Assembly (NCBI GenBank): GCA_977006965.1
Contig: OZ345379.1
Coordinates: 1,240,001 to 1,304,000 of the forward strand
Reading direction: 5' to 3'
Length of the DNA stretch: 64,000 nucleotides
Origin: Phymatolithon calcareum
Lineage: Eukaryota > Rhodophyta > Florideophyceae > Hapalidiales
Of this stretch, positions 19,659 to 28,829 are shown piece by piece. How positions within the stretch are numbered: the first letter of the stretch is position 1; each line of letters begins with the position of its first letter. The notes under the pieces are model-generated. The model had not been told where the DNA came from. It ran no database searches and was given only the letters and a program-made list of their open reading frames with translations. Made by a program: the position numbers and the translations under genes.

Positions 19659-20735
19659 ATGACGGTCCATGCATTTATTTCTCCACCGCTGTTACCTTCC
19701 TGCCTGTCCAGCAGTTCGTATCTGCAAAACTCTAGGAATTACCGTCGGAAGCGCAATGTCGCAGCACTACGCTCCTGCGCGGGCGCTTCACAAGCAGCAC
19801 CAGCGACGAGTGAGCATGAGCGCTATTTGCGCGACGTCGCGCGCGTTGCTTTTCCTCAGGGTCTTCTCGGCCTGCTGCACGTATTAGAGAGTGCCGGCGA
19901 GTCATTGATGCAACCGGGCGCGCGCGGCGGCGTACATCCTTTCCTGGTCCCATTGTCCTGCACAGAGGGCGGCGCCACAACAGGGCTATTGCGCTGGCCG
20001 ACGGCGCCAACAAGCATGGATCTTCCCATCGCACGCTCCATTCCTGGCTCTCTGGGTCTCGCTTTGATTGCGCCCAGCGCTCTGGCCCACGTGCGTCGCG
20101 CGCACGCGACCGCGGATTACTCCGGTCGCTTAGATGCCGCCGAAGAAATTCGTAATCTGGTCCCGAACGCTGGTATGAAGGCCGGTGAGGTCGCTGCAAG
20201 CGGCATGGGCGGACTGGAACGCTTTCTCGTCGTGCATGTCGGCGGCTTTCCGGATGTGTATCGAGGGTTGGCGGAATTTCATCTCGCGAAAGGCGATGAG
20301 AAGAGCGCGCTGGTCACTTGCGAGCGCGCAAACGTTCTGTTTCCGGGCTGGGCTAGTCCGCATGTGTTTTATGCACGCGTGCTTAAAAAGCTTGGCAGAG
20401 ACAGCGAGGCGAGGGACGCCGCCCGATTTGCCCTACAGATGCCCTTGTGGACCATGGGCGGCACGGAGGAGCTGCACGAGATGGGCAGGCTGGCGGGCTA
20501 TGTGGACGACAGCTCATTGGAAAAGATCTATAAAAGGCTTTTCGAGGATATGCGCGAGAAAGACGTACAAGAGGGAAAGGCACCGGAGCAGGTAGCCTTG
20601 GATAGGGCCGCGTATTTGCTCGACTGGGCGATGGCAAGGGGGGAGACCAGCTGGGATGATATCGACTTGGAGAAACTGGCAGAGCTATACGACGAGGCCA
20701 AGCTGGAGGACATTGCGACCTTTGTTAGATACTGA
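19659..20735 (+). CDS. TPR-like plastid protein of unknown function
   Basis: This encodes 358 aa from the ATG at 19659; the open frame upstream (to 19458) lacks a credible start. The first 40 residues are Ser/Arg/Leu-rich and look like a transit peptide. The core contains helical-repeat segments: VYRGLAEFHLAKGDEKSALVTCERANVLFPGWASPHVFYARVLKKLGRDSEARDAARFAL reads like two tetratricopeptide units (about residues 205-265). A conserved-looking acidic C-terminus follows (DDIDLEKLAELYDEAKLEDIATFVRY). TPR modules bind partner proteins, and no partner is evident here. It is a single exon, divergent from the YchF gene. Confidence 0.68.
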   Translation: MTVHAFISPPLLPSCLSSSSYLQNSRNYRRKRNVAALRSCAGASQAAPATSEHERYLRDVARVAFPQGLLGLLHVLESAGESLMQPGARGGVHPFLVPLSCTEGGATTGLLRWPTAPTSMDLPIARSIPGSLGLALIAPSALAHVRRAHATADYSGRLDAAEEIRNLVPNAGMKAGEVAASGMGGLERFLVVHVGGFPDVYRGLAEFHLAKGDEKSALVTCERANVLFPGWASPHVFYARVLKKLGRDSEARDAARFALQMPLWTMGGTEELHEMGRLAGYVDDSSLEKIYKRLFEDMREKDVQEGKAPEQVALDRAAYLLDWAMARGETSWDDIDLEKLAELYDEAKLEDIATFVRY

Positions 20736-21002
20736 ACTGTATTCGGAGATAGGGGTTTCAGGGGCTGTTGGTTTGGTAAGCCTTTTTTGTGAGAATTTAA
20801 TTGAGGAAATTACTAAAATGACCACGTATCATACGTCAGCGTACTGGGGGTTGCGGGAACTATCTATTCCATAGCTACAAAAAGATCTCAAAATTGCGTA
20901 AGTGCAATTTTTGAGTAAAATTTAATGATTCTAAAGAATTTTGAATTCCTCAACATCGTTAAAGACCTACATCCCCATCTTAGATTTTTATTTGAGGAAA
21001 TT
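20736..21002. other. Intergenic stretch with a hairpin, bordering the DIRS-type element
   Basis: This stretch is AT-rich with no ORF. An imperfect inverted repeat, CTCAAAATTGC at 20887-20897 and GCAATTTTTGAG at 20904-20915, could form a 3'-end hairpin. The last 12 bases before 21003 match the flank of the empty site at 27736-27747 (inverted). Confidence 0.55.
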
Positions 21003-21167
21003 CGTTTCGGTATACGCTGTATGTCTCTGTAATTATTAGGCCCTCGTTCCGCGCTGCGACGTGGACACGTGGCTTTTACACCTACGACGCGGCGCCACTA
21101 CGGACTACTACTCGCATCGCGGGTTCGCGACGGCGGTCGACTTTCGGGCAGTAAACTGCTTCTCTCG
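21003..21167 (+). repeat. Split direct repeat A1
   Basis: This 165-bp left terminal repeat starts CGTTTCGGTATACG and ends CTTCTCTCG. Its partner is A2 at 25217-25381. Confidence 0.92.
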
Positions 21168-21236
21168 AAGCGATTTTCCCTGTGCAAAGCACAGCGGTTT
21201 GACACCTCCAGGGACCCCGTCCTCTGGAGTTTGGAT

Positions 21237-22274
21237 ATGTCAGGAGCACATCCAGAGCGTGCAGCTATCCCCCTAATTCCTGGTTTCGACGATCGCGCAA
21301 CCGAAGCCCTCACCACTCTATTCGACACGAGGCTGGACTCCCGTCTTGACGCCCTCGTTTCGCGCCTCGGTCTCGGGGATGCCGCGACGCGCGATGCAGG
21401 TGCAGCGGCTTCCGCAAATCCAGAGATTACCGATAGAGGCGGTACTGCCGGATCAGATAGTGGGTCTGGAGACGATACCGTCGGCGGCGCCGGCCACCCA
21501 GTCGATCGAGGGGACGTTGCACCAATCCTCTCCTCGGGGGTACCGCTCGGGGACATTGGGCACGTTTCAAACTCCAGTGAGGACGAGCCGGACCCCGAGG
21601 GGGTTACGGCGGGCATCGACGCCCAGACTTTCACCCCTTCGTGGTACGAGGCCCTGCGAGGCCGCGAGGTCGTCCCGCGATTTCACCTCCCCGATCGGTT
21701 TAGCCCCCAATACCCCGTACTCTTCGACCCAGAGTCGTCTCTCCACTACCGGCACTTTTCCTCTGCTACTAAGGGGCGCCTCGCTGAGGCCAGCAGCCTC
21801 TACGCATCGGCCGCGTACTGCACGGCTATCGCCAACGCCACCCTCAACCTCGAGGATAGCCTTCGTGCAATCCGAGAGTCTATCCACGCTGCGGACGCAT
21901 CTCTACGTACGAGCCTCGCTGAGGCAATCCGGAAGGCATCCGATATACAGCTCGCCCAATACGGGATCTACGAGCTACACGCATCTCGCTACGAAGTCCT
22001 CTGCGCGCGCGAAGGAGCCACTGGCGTTGCAGACGCCTCCCTACTCGAGGCGTACATCGGCGCCCCGGCCGCGTACAGCGCGGTGAGAAGCCAGGCATTT
22101 CGCCGACAACAGGTCCAGGCCATCCATTCCGCTGGTCAGGTCGCTGGACGACGAGCACAGGGTCAGACGGGACCTTCTAGAGGAACTGAACGTGAGCGAT
22201 CTGGGGCGTTCATCCGCCCCTCCCAGGCCAAGGGACGAGGCTCACGCTCCAATCGGGGAAGGGCCCGCCAGTAA
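21237..22274 (+). CDS. Gag-like ORF1 of the DIRS-type element
   Basis: This encodes 345 aa from the ATG at 21237; the frame is also open from a GTG within repeat A1. It contains an acidic Gly/Ser/Asp-rich linker (about residues 60-110), then a helical region (LYASAAYCTAIANATLNLED, LRTSLAEAIRKASDIQLAQYG), and a basic C-terminus (RGTERERSGAFIRPSQAKGRGSRSNRGRARQ, shown in part) suited to nucleic-acid binding. The gag role is inferred from position and composition. The start of the RT frame overlaps its end. Confidence 0.65.
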   Translation: MSGAHPERAAIPLIPGFDDRATEALTTLFDTRLDSRLDALVSRLGLGDAATRDAGAAASANPEITDRGGTAGSDSGSGDDTVGGAGHPVDRGDVAPILSSGVPLGDIGHVSNSSEDEPDPEGVTAGIDAQTFTPSWYEALRGREVVPRFHLPDRFSPQYPVLFDPESSLHYRHFSSATKGRLAEASSLYASAAYCTAIANATLNLEDSLRAIRESIHAADASLRTSLAEAIRKASDIQLAQYGIYELHASRYEVLCAREGATGVADASLLEAYIGAPAAYSAVRSQAFRRQQVQAIHSAGQVAGRRAQGQTGPSRGTERERSGAFIRPSQAKGRGSRSNRGRARQ

Positions 22275-23158
22275 TAGCTGTACCACCATACGTCGCGGTA
22301 GGACGTGCCTTTCGGGCATGGGAGAATCTGGGCGCGTCCCCCTGGTTAGTCCGCCAACTTCGGTATGGGATCCAACTGCCTTGGACTCCGTTTCCATCCC
22401 ACGTACCTCTTCGCCCGTACCCCCCGGGACCAAGGACGCGATCTTCGCACACGAGGAGTTACATCGGTGGGAAGCACTCGAGTTCGCACGAAAGGCTACA
22501 CGACAAGAACTCGAAACCATCCGCACCAGCGGGTGCGTTTCGCCGGCATTTGTGACCAACATGGACAGAAATCCCCGACTAGTCGTCGATTACAGTCGCG
22601 TGAACGAGTGCATGGAGGACCGTTCGTTTCGCATGGACGAGCTGGGAGACCTCGCTCCACAACTAAAGCCGGGCGACTCTCTCTTCAACGCAGACATCAG
22701 CGATGCGTACTACCACCTCCGTCTGTGACCACAGGACCGAATTCGGCTCCCTTTCTCGATAGGCGAAACCGTATTAATCCCGCAATGTCTCAACTGCGGT
22801 CTGAAAGTAGCCCCGTGGTGCTTCACAAAGGCAATGCGGCCTGTGGTGAGCCACCTTCGAGCTCGGGGCCACCGGATCTTTTCTTACCTGGACGAATTCT
22901 TCGGCGCAGCGGCCGCATCGACTCCAGGCGGAATATCGGGACACGCAGAGACAGTGGCGTTGCGGGACGAAATGATGAGTTTATGTTCATCCCTGGGCTT
23001 AAGTCTACACCCGAGAAAGTGCAATTTTACAGGCACAACATGCCTCGAGGGCCTGGGGATAGTGGTGGATACCAGAGCGCAAATGTTCCCCAAAGAAGCT
23101 CTCTCGAGTCGAAATCTCCGCGCGCCACTTCCTCGCGCACGCATCGCGCCATCGGCGC
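22275..23158 (+). pseudogene. Reverse transcriptase of the DIRS-type element, interrupted
   Basis: RT motifs are visible: RLVVDYSRVNE, FNADISDAYYHL, then a TGA at 22726-22728, then LPFSIGETVLIPQCLNCGLKVAPWCFTKAM and the catalytic box as YLDEFF. The pieces before and after the TGA are in the same frame, so a single nonsense codon splits the domain. The catalytic box reads YLDE where YLDD would be expected. After about 23100 the continuing reading moves to another frame. Confidence 0.85.
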
Positions 23159-24169
23159 GTGATGTCGAACACGGCGATAAAACGTTTCGCTGGTCTCGCG
23201 AACTCCATCGCACCGGCTGTCGTAGACGCCCGTCTACGTCTTCGGGCTCTTTTCGATTCGCTAACGCTTCGGAAAGGCGTCTCAGGAAATCCTTTTCGCA
23301 AACCGCGAGTGAGCCACGCGGCAATAAGGGACTTACGCTGGTGGGCTCGCCTGTCGGAAAATCCCCACGTGGGGCGCGAAATGTGGCGCCGTCCTACCGC
23401 GACAATATTCACCGATGCCAGCCTTCGGGGTTGGAGTGCCGTTTGGAACGGAAAAGTGCCGCACTGCGGCTTCTTTTCGGAGGTCCACGAGGGTGCCAGC
23501 ATCAACGAACTAGAGGTCCTCGCCGCTCTGTACGGAATACGCAGTTTCCTCCAAGAGGCGCGCCGGCAGCACATATTGTTGACGAGCGACTCTCTCGTCA
23601 CTGTACACGTCGTTCGAAATATGACATCCACCTCCCCAAGGATCCTCACCCGTCTCCGCGAGCTCCGCGCGTTGTGCGAGCTCCATGGAGTAACGCTCTC
23701 CACGCCCCACTTGCCATCAGTCCTGAATGTTTGGGCCGATCGACTCTCACGCCGCCGCGACTCTTTCGGATGGGATCTACCTCGGGATGCCCAGGTTCTC
23801 CTCTCTCGGCGCTTCTGCAGATTGGCCGTCATGGACGGCAGTGGCCTTCCGGGGCCCACCTTCCCAACGTATGGTGCCACTCCCGTCGTTATACCCCGTC
23901 CCGCCCTCGCGGGCGTATGGGCCCGCCATTTCGCACAATTGGGCGAGGGAATTCTAATCGCTTCGCGGTGGCCGGGCCAAGCCTGGTTTCAGGCTGCGGA
24001 CCGCGTCACAGCTCGAGACGACCAAATGTGCCCCGGCTTGACCCCGCCCTGGCCCAGCACTTTCTTCGACTTCGCGACTCAGCCGCGTCGCGCTGGCGGC
24101 GAGAGGGGACGACGGCAAGCACGTCGTGGCTCGGTTCTGGTACGGGGGCGGCCTCTGCCGCCCGTTTAA
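23159..24169 (+). pseudogene. RNase H domain of the DIRS-type element
   Basis: This frame reads FTDASLRGWSAVWNG (first catalytic Asp), EGASINELEVLAALYGI (catalytic Glu), LLTSDSLVTVHVV (second Asp) and LNVWADRLSR (final Asp), the D-E-D-D layout of DIRS-type RNase H. It lies in a different frame from the RT, implying an indel near 23100-23160 or a translational shift. The last part overlaps the recombinase frame, as in other DIRS elements. Confidence 0.85.
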
Positions 24170-25143
24170 TTGGTGGATCGTTAGCGGTTTCTACACAGGG
24201 CAATTACCAGAGGTTGTGGGAGCACTTTGTGTCTTTTTGTGCCCGCTGCGGCCTGTCTCCGCTTCCCGCTACTCCTGTTTCGGTATGCAGGTACATCGGG
24301 TTTTTGTACGATAGAGCCAACATCCGTGGCACATCACTTCGTCCGTACAACGCCTGCATCGGCACACAGCACCGCCGCCGCGGGCTTCCGGACCGGACTG
24401 CACACTCCGTCGTTTCCGCCGCCCGCAAAGGCTTCCGCGCCGCTGATGCATTGCGGCGCACTGGCGCTCCTTTGCGCGAGGCGCCTTTCCCCGCTGCCAC
24501 CGCCAGCTGGGCGCTTCACAGGGCCCTCGCAACACGTAGACCGAGGATATCATATTATGGCGCTGTTGTCGTTGGATTCCTCGTCTGCATGAGGTCGACG
24601 AGCGTGCGAACGATGCAACGCTGTGATGTGGCGATAATGCGCGACACTATCACACTGCAAATACGGCAGTTTAGATTCAGCGGTGACGGTGTGTCGCCGC
24701 GCATTGCTGTACGCCTCCCGTGTTGCTTTCCTCATGACCCAATTCGCCGACTTTTCGAAGCCATTCTCGCTTCGGCCAGGCCCGGCCAAGGGGCCTATCT
24801 GTTCCCGTCGCTCGGCGCGGTTTGCCTCCCGCGCGATCCCGGTTTTATTTCGGCGGCAACACTGCGCGCCGCATCCCGTGCCGCGCTCCGGGGCGTACGC
24901 GCCACGGCGCCGATTTGCATGCGTTTCACCGCTCGCTCGCTGCGGAGCGGTGGAATCTCGCACCCGTATGCCGTCGGCGTTTCAATGGAGCGCATCATGC
25001 GTTTGTCGAACCACTCCAGCCGTGAGGTGGTGATGAAGCACTACCTCGACCCATTGACAGAACCTAGCGAAGCTGCGCGTCTGTTCTTTTCCCAGTTCGC
25101 GTTCGGACTTGGTCCGGCTTCCGGGCCGTCCGGGTCATCGTAG
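24150..25143 (+). CDS. Tyrosine recombinase of the DIRS-type element
   Basis: The N-terminal SAM-like/core-binding part reads STQGNYQRLWEHFVSFCARCG. The catalytic part has a first Arg in CMRSTSVRTMQRCDV, the box ARSLRSGGISHPYAVG, and the terminal NHSSREVVMKHYLDP with the nucleophile Tyr. This is the integrase-like enzyme that replaces a DDE integrase in DIRS elements. The position that is usually His in H-x-x-R reads Arg. The exact start is unknown; the frame is open well upstream, overlapping RNase H. Confidence 0.85.
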
Positions 25144-25169
25144 AGGCCCCAACCGGTCTCGTTTTCGTT

Positions 25170-25218
25170 GGCAAGTCATGCGCCCACGCCCGCCGGAGCC
25201 AAACGGGCCTCAATTACG
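25170..25218 (+). repeat. Split direct repeat B1
   Basis: These 49 bp are identical to B2 (25616-25664). The last two bases (CG) overlap the start of A2, giving the B1-A2 junction expected of split direct repeats. Confidence 0.92.
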
Positions 25219-25381
25219 TTTCGGTATACGCTGTATGTCTCTGTAATTATTAGGCCCTCGTTCCGCGCTGCGACGTGGACACGTGGCGCTTACACCTACG
25301 ATACGGCGCCACTACGGACTACTACGCGCATCGCGGGTTCGCGACGGCGGTCGACTTTCGGGCAGTCAACCGCTTCTCTCG
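25217..25381 (+). repeat. Split direct repeat A2
   Basis: This is the partner of A1: 165 bp with about 7 differences by eye. Confidence 0.92.
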
Positions 25382-25615
25382 CCCACCCGCCTCTCTTTCT
25401 CTCCCCTTTCTTCTGTTTGTTTGTCTTCGTCGTCGCTGGCTTCCAGCCAACCAACTTCTGTTCTTTGTCGTTGTCGCGCATTGCGCGGACATCAAATTGT
25501 AGTCCTATCACCGCGGGCCCGCAGGCTACTTCTGATAGGCTTTGTTTCATAATTTTCTGTAGAAAATTACCTACAGACAATATTAGACTCCTGACGTCCA
25601 ATAAAAGTGTCTTTA

Positions 25616-25664
25616 GGCAAGTCATGCGCCCACGCCCGCCGGAGCCAAACGGGCCTCAATTACG
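25616..25664 (+). repeat. Split direct repeat B2, right end of the DIRS-type element
   Basis: It is identical to B1. It is followed directly by CTGCATGGACCG, the right half of the interrupted target repeat. Confidence 0.92.
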
Positions 25665-25730
25665 CTGCATGGACCGAAAAATGTGGCAAAATTCGCTAAT
25701 TCGGCACCCCTTGCAATAACTACTAAGGAG
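25665..25730 (+). repeat. Right half of the repeat interrupted by the DIRS-type element
   Basis: It matches the inverted segment 27672-27735 at about 85% over about 64 bp by eye (CTGCATGGACCGAAAAA..., CTAATTCGGCACCC...). Confidence 0.85.
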
Positions 25731-25894
25731 ATGTGTACCGTAAGCCGGGATAACAAATGAAAGTAAAACGTAAGAGTACCAGGCCCGAGTGGGTACAATA
25801 GGACCCGTGGGCGGAGCCCGAGGGACTATTGTACCCACGAGGACCAGGTACGAGCACGTTTTACACATTTGGTATTCCTGCTTACGGTACACAT
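25731..25894. mobile_element. 164-bp foldback (MITE-like) element
   Basis: The whole segment folds on itself: 15-bp perfect ends (ATGTGTACCGTAAGC at 25731-25745 and its complement at 25880-25894), then arms of about 67 bp with scattered mismatches (including GGGTACAATAG/CTATTGTACCC) and a short GC-rich loop. No ORF and no clear target duplication are seen. The structure suggests a palindromic MITE or foldback element. Confidence 0.75.
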
Positions 25895-25899
25895 ACGAC

Positions 25900-26460
25900 T
25901 TGTTTTTGTAGACGCGAGAAAATACGCCGTTTTGAAAAGCACAAGTTTGTTGCCAATGGAAGCTTCGACATAAAGTACAAAAGTGACTCTTTCACTGGAC
26001 CACTACGAACCGAAACGATGGTAAAGCGGTCCATGCCCAGACTGTTGTCGTTTTCTGTTCACGTTTTCAAAATATTAGAAAAAAATAACTTATTTATTAA
26101 GTGAGAAAAAACTTATTTTTTCCTCTTCCCCTTCTCAAATTCTTGAGAAAATCTATCTTATATTTCTCTCCTCTCCGAGGAATAATGTAGTGATTTACAG
26201 CTTATAAAATCCTCTTTACATTCAAATAAACAATCGAATTTAAGCTTCCAACTTATTTTTCCCGCATCAGGTTTTATAAGTTTAATGTTGACCGGGTTTT
26301 GAAGATCATCTGGCCAATAGAACTGAGTTTTAATGAAAGTGATATGAGCGCTGAAAATGCTCAATTTTAGATGAACTATTAAATATTTATCGGTCCAAGC
26401 TCACATACTTTCGTTAGTTACGTGAAAGCAGCTCGTGTTTTCTCGCGTCTACAAAAACAA
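25900..26460. mobile_element. Possible non-autonomous element bounded by a 27-bp inverted repeat
   Basis: Inverted copies at 25900-25926 and 26434-26460 match over 27 bp with one mismatch (core TTTTTGTAGACGCGAGAAAA). The interior is AT-rich and has no gene. The repeat abuts a Mutator-like transposase remnant, but a link between them is inference. No target duplication was identified. Confidence 0.5.
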
Positions 26461-26514
26461 TACTCGTTATGACACACAGAGCACTCCATAGAAATAAACT
26501 TATCAAAAAAATAT

Positions 26515-27305
26515 TTATTTCATGCGCAACTCTCTATGCTTCAGCTCCGCGTCGCAAGTAGCATCTCCGTCATCGCAGGCGGTGAGGTCAATTATCATGG
26601 ACTGAGCCGCTTTGTCGATGTGTTTTCGCTTCGCCTCAACAATATTGCGGATGTTTGGCCTGGCGCATGTCTGCGAGAAGTGACCGTTGTTTCCGCACGA
26701 GGAGCCATGACGGGACCTCATTTTGGACGGGAAGTAGGGCCTCTTGCGCTTGCGGCCCAGCTTAGCGACAAGGTCAAACGGACCCAATCATCCTGTACTA
26801 GCTGTTAACCAGTGACTGCAACACGAATAATGATGCCCTCGTGTTGCTTGGCCCACGTTATCAATAGCCATGCGTCCCACACCAGATCTTGTTTCACGGG
26901 TCGAACGCGGCTCGATGCTGTGCCAATCGTCTAGAACAGTACAAAAGTGCAACGACGACGTGGCTACATGGCCGCTGGTGCTCTTCAAAGTGGTGACAAG
27001 AGCATGTAGCGTGGTAGTCGCTGTTAACTACCACAGGGAATGGTGTCACTTGGCTGCTAACAACAAACCTCAGCATGTCACTTTCGATGACCTCCGGCTC
27101 CACAAGCAGCTTCTCCGCTCAGACGATTTTTCCTGGTGCTTCTTGTAGCAGCAAGGCGTGAGGAACTTGCCCGTCGATATGCCTTGCCAATGGACGTGTT
27201 GTGGGCGATGAAGAGGTTGACAACGTTGTCAAAGTTTGCTCCAGGGCAGTCGCCCACCCTTCGCACGAGCTCCTTCTTGTCCATGAGTTCAGACGGTTCG
27301 GGCAA
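26515..27305 (-). pseudogene. Mutator-like (MULE) transposase remnant with SWIM zinc finger
   Basis: Three minus-strand fragments in different frames line up in the order of a MULE C-terminus. First comes FDNVVNLFIAHNTSIGKAYR (27078-27305). Next is a SWIM finger, CSCHHFEEHQRPCSHVVVAL, with the C-x-C-x(n)-C-x-H pattern (26894-27103). Last is a basic region with a degenerate zinc knuckle, SCGNNGHFSQTC (26515-26787). The N-terminal DDE domain is absent and frameshifts separate the parts, so it is dead. Confidence 0.75.
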
Positions 27306-28392
27306 GAGCGCTGTGAGTTAGCTCAGCAATCGAATGCGACGAGGTGCAAAGTACTTTGCGTAGCGGATTAGTAGTGTACTGATAAGGAAGCTGATTGAAG
27401 ATATGGGTACTCAAGGAGCATGGGCAATTGGTATACTCAGCAGAACCCTGAAGAAGACTACATGGACCCCTACCGAAGAGAATGAAGTGGCGCGAGTCAT
27501 TGACGTGATATTATGCAATTCTGAATAAGATAACTGACTACTCTCGATGCTCGTATAATGCGATTAGAAACGTGCCGACTTTCCTCAAGTTGGGACACAT
27601 GGTACCCTATCAATAAATCCTCTTAATTACGTGTAATGATAAGCGGCTGTCTAGCTGAAATCATAACGAGTAGTAGTATTTGTAAGGGTGCCGATTTAGC
27701 GAATTTTACCACCTTTTTCGGTCCATGCAGCGAATTTCCTCATTTCATATTTTATGAGCTTGGGAATCCGAGAAGCTCATTGGTCAGTTTCTGTTATGGC
27801 AGTACGTAATTGGCTAAGCAACAAAGTCCTGGCGTCGTGGAAACTTTTTCTAGAATTCTCAGCAGAGGGTTCCTTCTAAAATCGGGACAGCTCCTTAAAT
27901 GTGCAGTTTAAGACCACTTCCTGATTCGTTCTTCGCATTTTGAAAACTGTTACAGAGAGCCAAGAACGTAGGTTACGCAAACAACAAAAAAATCAAAGAA
28001 AAAAGATGAAGTAAGGAGTGTAGAGCACTTTTCGTAATTACTTTACTTTACATTACTTAAGTAGAAAAGTGATAGAAGATTGCTACTGCCATAACAGCAA
28101 ATGCTACCCTTAATATGAGCAACATTTGCCACAATACAAGTCGATAAATAAGTAGTTAATAAATCTTATTAATCGACATGTGTTAGTGTATTAAGTAAGA
28201 ATAGAGAATATGTTTTTAAAAAGAACCATATTTTAATTTAAACTTTCCTAGCGTACTAACCAGTTCTGATCCATAATATTGTTCATAGATTGAATATTGG
28301 AGTTAAAGATGTTTAGATTTAAAAGTATCATTAGTCTCAGAGGAGGCGTAGTTCTCTTGACGGACGACTAGATTATCGGATGGAGAAGAAAC
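27306..28392. other. AT-rich non-coding stretch containing the empty-site repeat
   Basis: Apart from the inverted copy of the DIRS target repeat (27672-27747), it contains only low-complexity AT-rich sequence (for example near 28020-28060 and 28140-28250). No gene is supported. Confidence 0.55.
27672..27747 (-). repeat. Uninterrupted (empty-site) copy of the DIRS-type element's target repeat
   Basis: On the minus strand TGAGGAAATTCG runs directly into CTGCATGGACCG. The same two blocks flank the DIRS-type element at 20992-21004 and 25665 onward. The junction CG is shared. Confidence 0.82.
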
Positions 28393-28829
28393 TGTAGTTG
28401 GAGGTTAGTGAATTGATGACGTTGAAGAAAAGTTTTGCTTGAGGTGGAATGATTGAGGATGACATGAGTTGGATGAAGATGATTTTTTGCATTATTCACT
28501 TGACGGAGCTCAGCTCTGGAATATATAGGCCTGAGAATCGGGAGAGACATGGGAAAAGCCCTAGTTGACGACGGAGACACACGAACCCTAAACAAAATTA
28601 TCATAATATCATATGACACGTGTACTATAAAATTCAAAAATTATCTACTGCGTGAGGGGAGTATGATTGTCATACTCTTATCATACTTTAACACGTGTAA
28701 ACTCCAGTCTTCTTATCCCCAGTTCTCAGATGTTTTGTCGAACACGTCGACACTTCTACACATGTAAAGAGATCAGACTTGATTTTTTAATGTGTTGAGA
28801 GTAGATCTCCAAGAGACACGCTTCGAACA
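28393..28829 (-). repeat. Copia LTR (element H, 3' LTR)
   Basis: The element reads on the minus strand. The segment has TG...CA ends, a TATA box (AATATATAGG), telobox-like CCCTAAAC, CACGTG motifs and the polypurine tract CCCCCTTGATCGAGGG (plus-strand view) just to its right. It is diverged from the intact LTRs of element A but collinear with them. Confidence 0.75.

Larger units (their letters stand above)
21003..25664 (+). mobile_element. Tyrosine-recombinase retrotransposon (DIRS order, PAT/Ngaro-like) with split direct repeats
   Basis: This is a 4662-bp element with the order A1 - gag - RT/RNase H - YR - B1 - A2 - spacer - B2. A1 (21003-21167) and A2 (25217-25381) are 165 bp with about 7 mismatches, and B1 (25170-25218) and B2 (25616-25664) are 49 bp and identical. 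Split direct repeats plus a tyrosine recombinase are the hallmark of PAT/Ngaro-type elements, which integrate as circles without making a target duplication. The ends are CG dinucleotides. RT carries a nonsense codon and a frame change, so this copy is probably inactive. Confidence 0.9.

Noticed and set aside
23005-23880. 291-codon minus-strand ORF in the DIRS-type element
   Set aside because: Antisense of the RNase H frame; Arg/Ser-rich shadow.
22834-24150. The long plus frame from RT to recombinase taken as one protein
   Set aside because: Between about 23100 and 24100 this frame carries no domain; RNase H is clearly in another frame, so most of it is a shadow bridging RT and the recombinase.
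25897-27305. 25900-26460 and the MULE remnant as one intact MULE
   Set aside because: The second inverted repeat lies before the transposase fragment, so the repeat pair does not enclose it.
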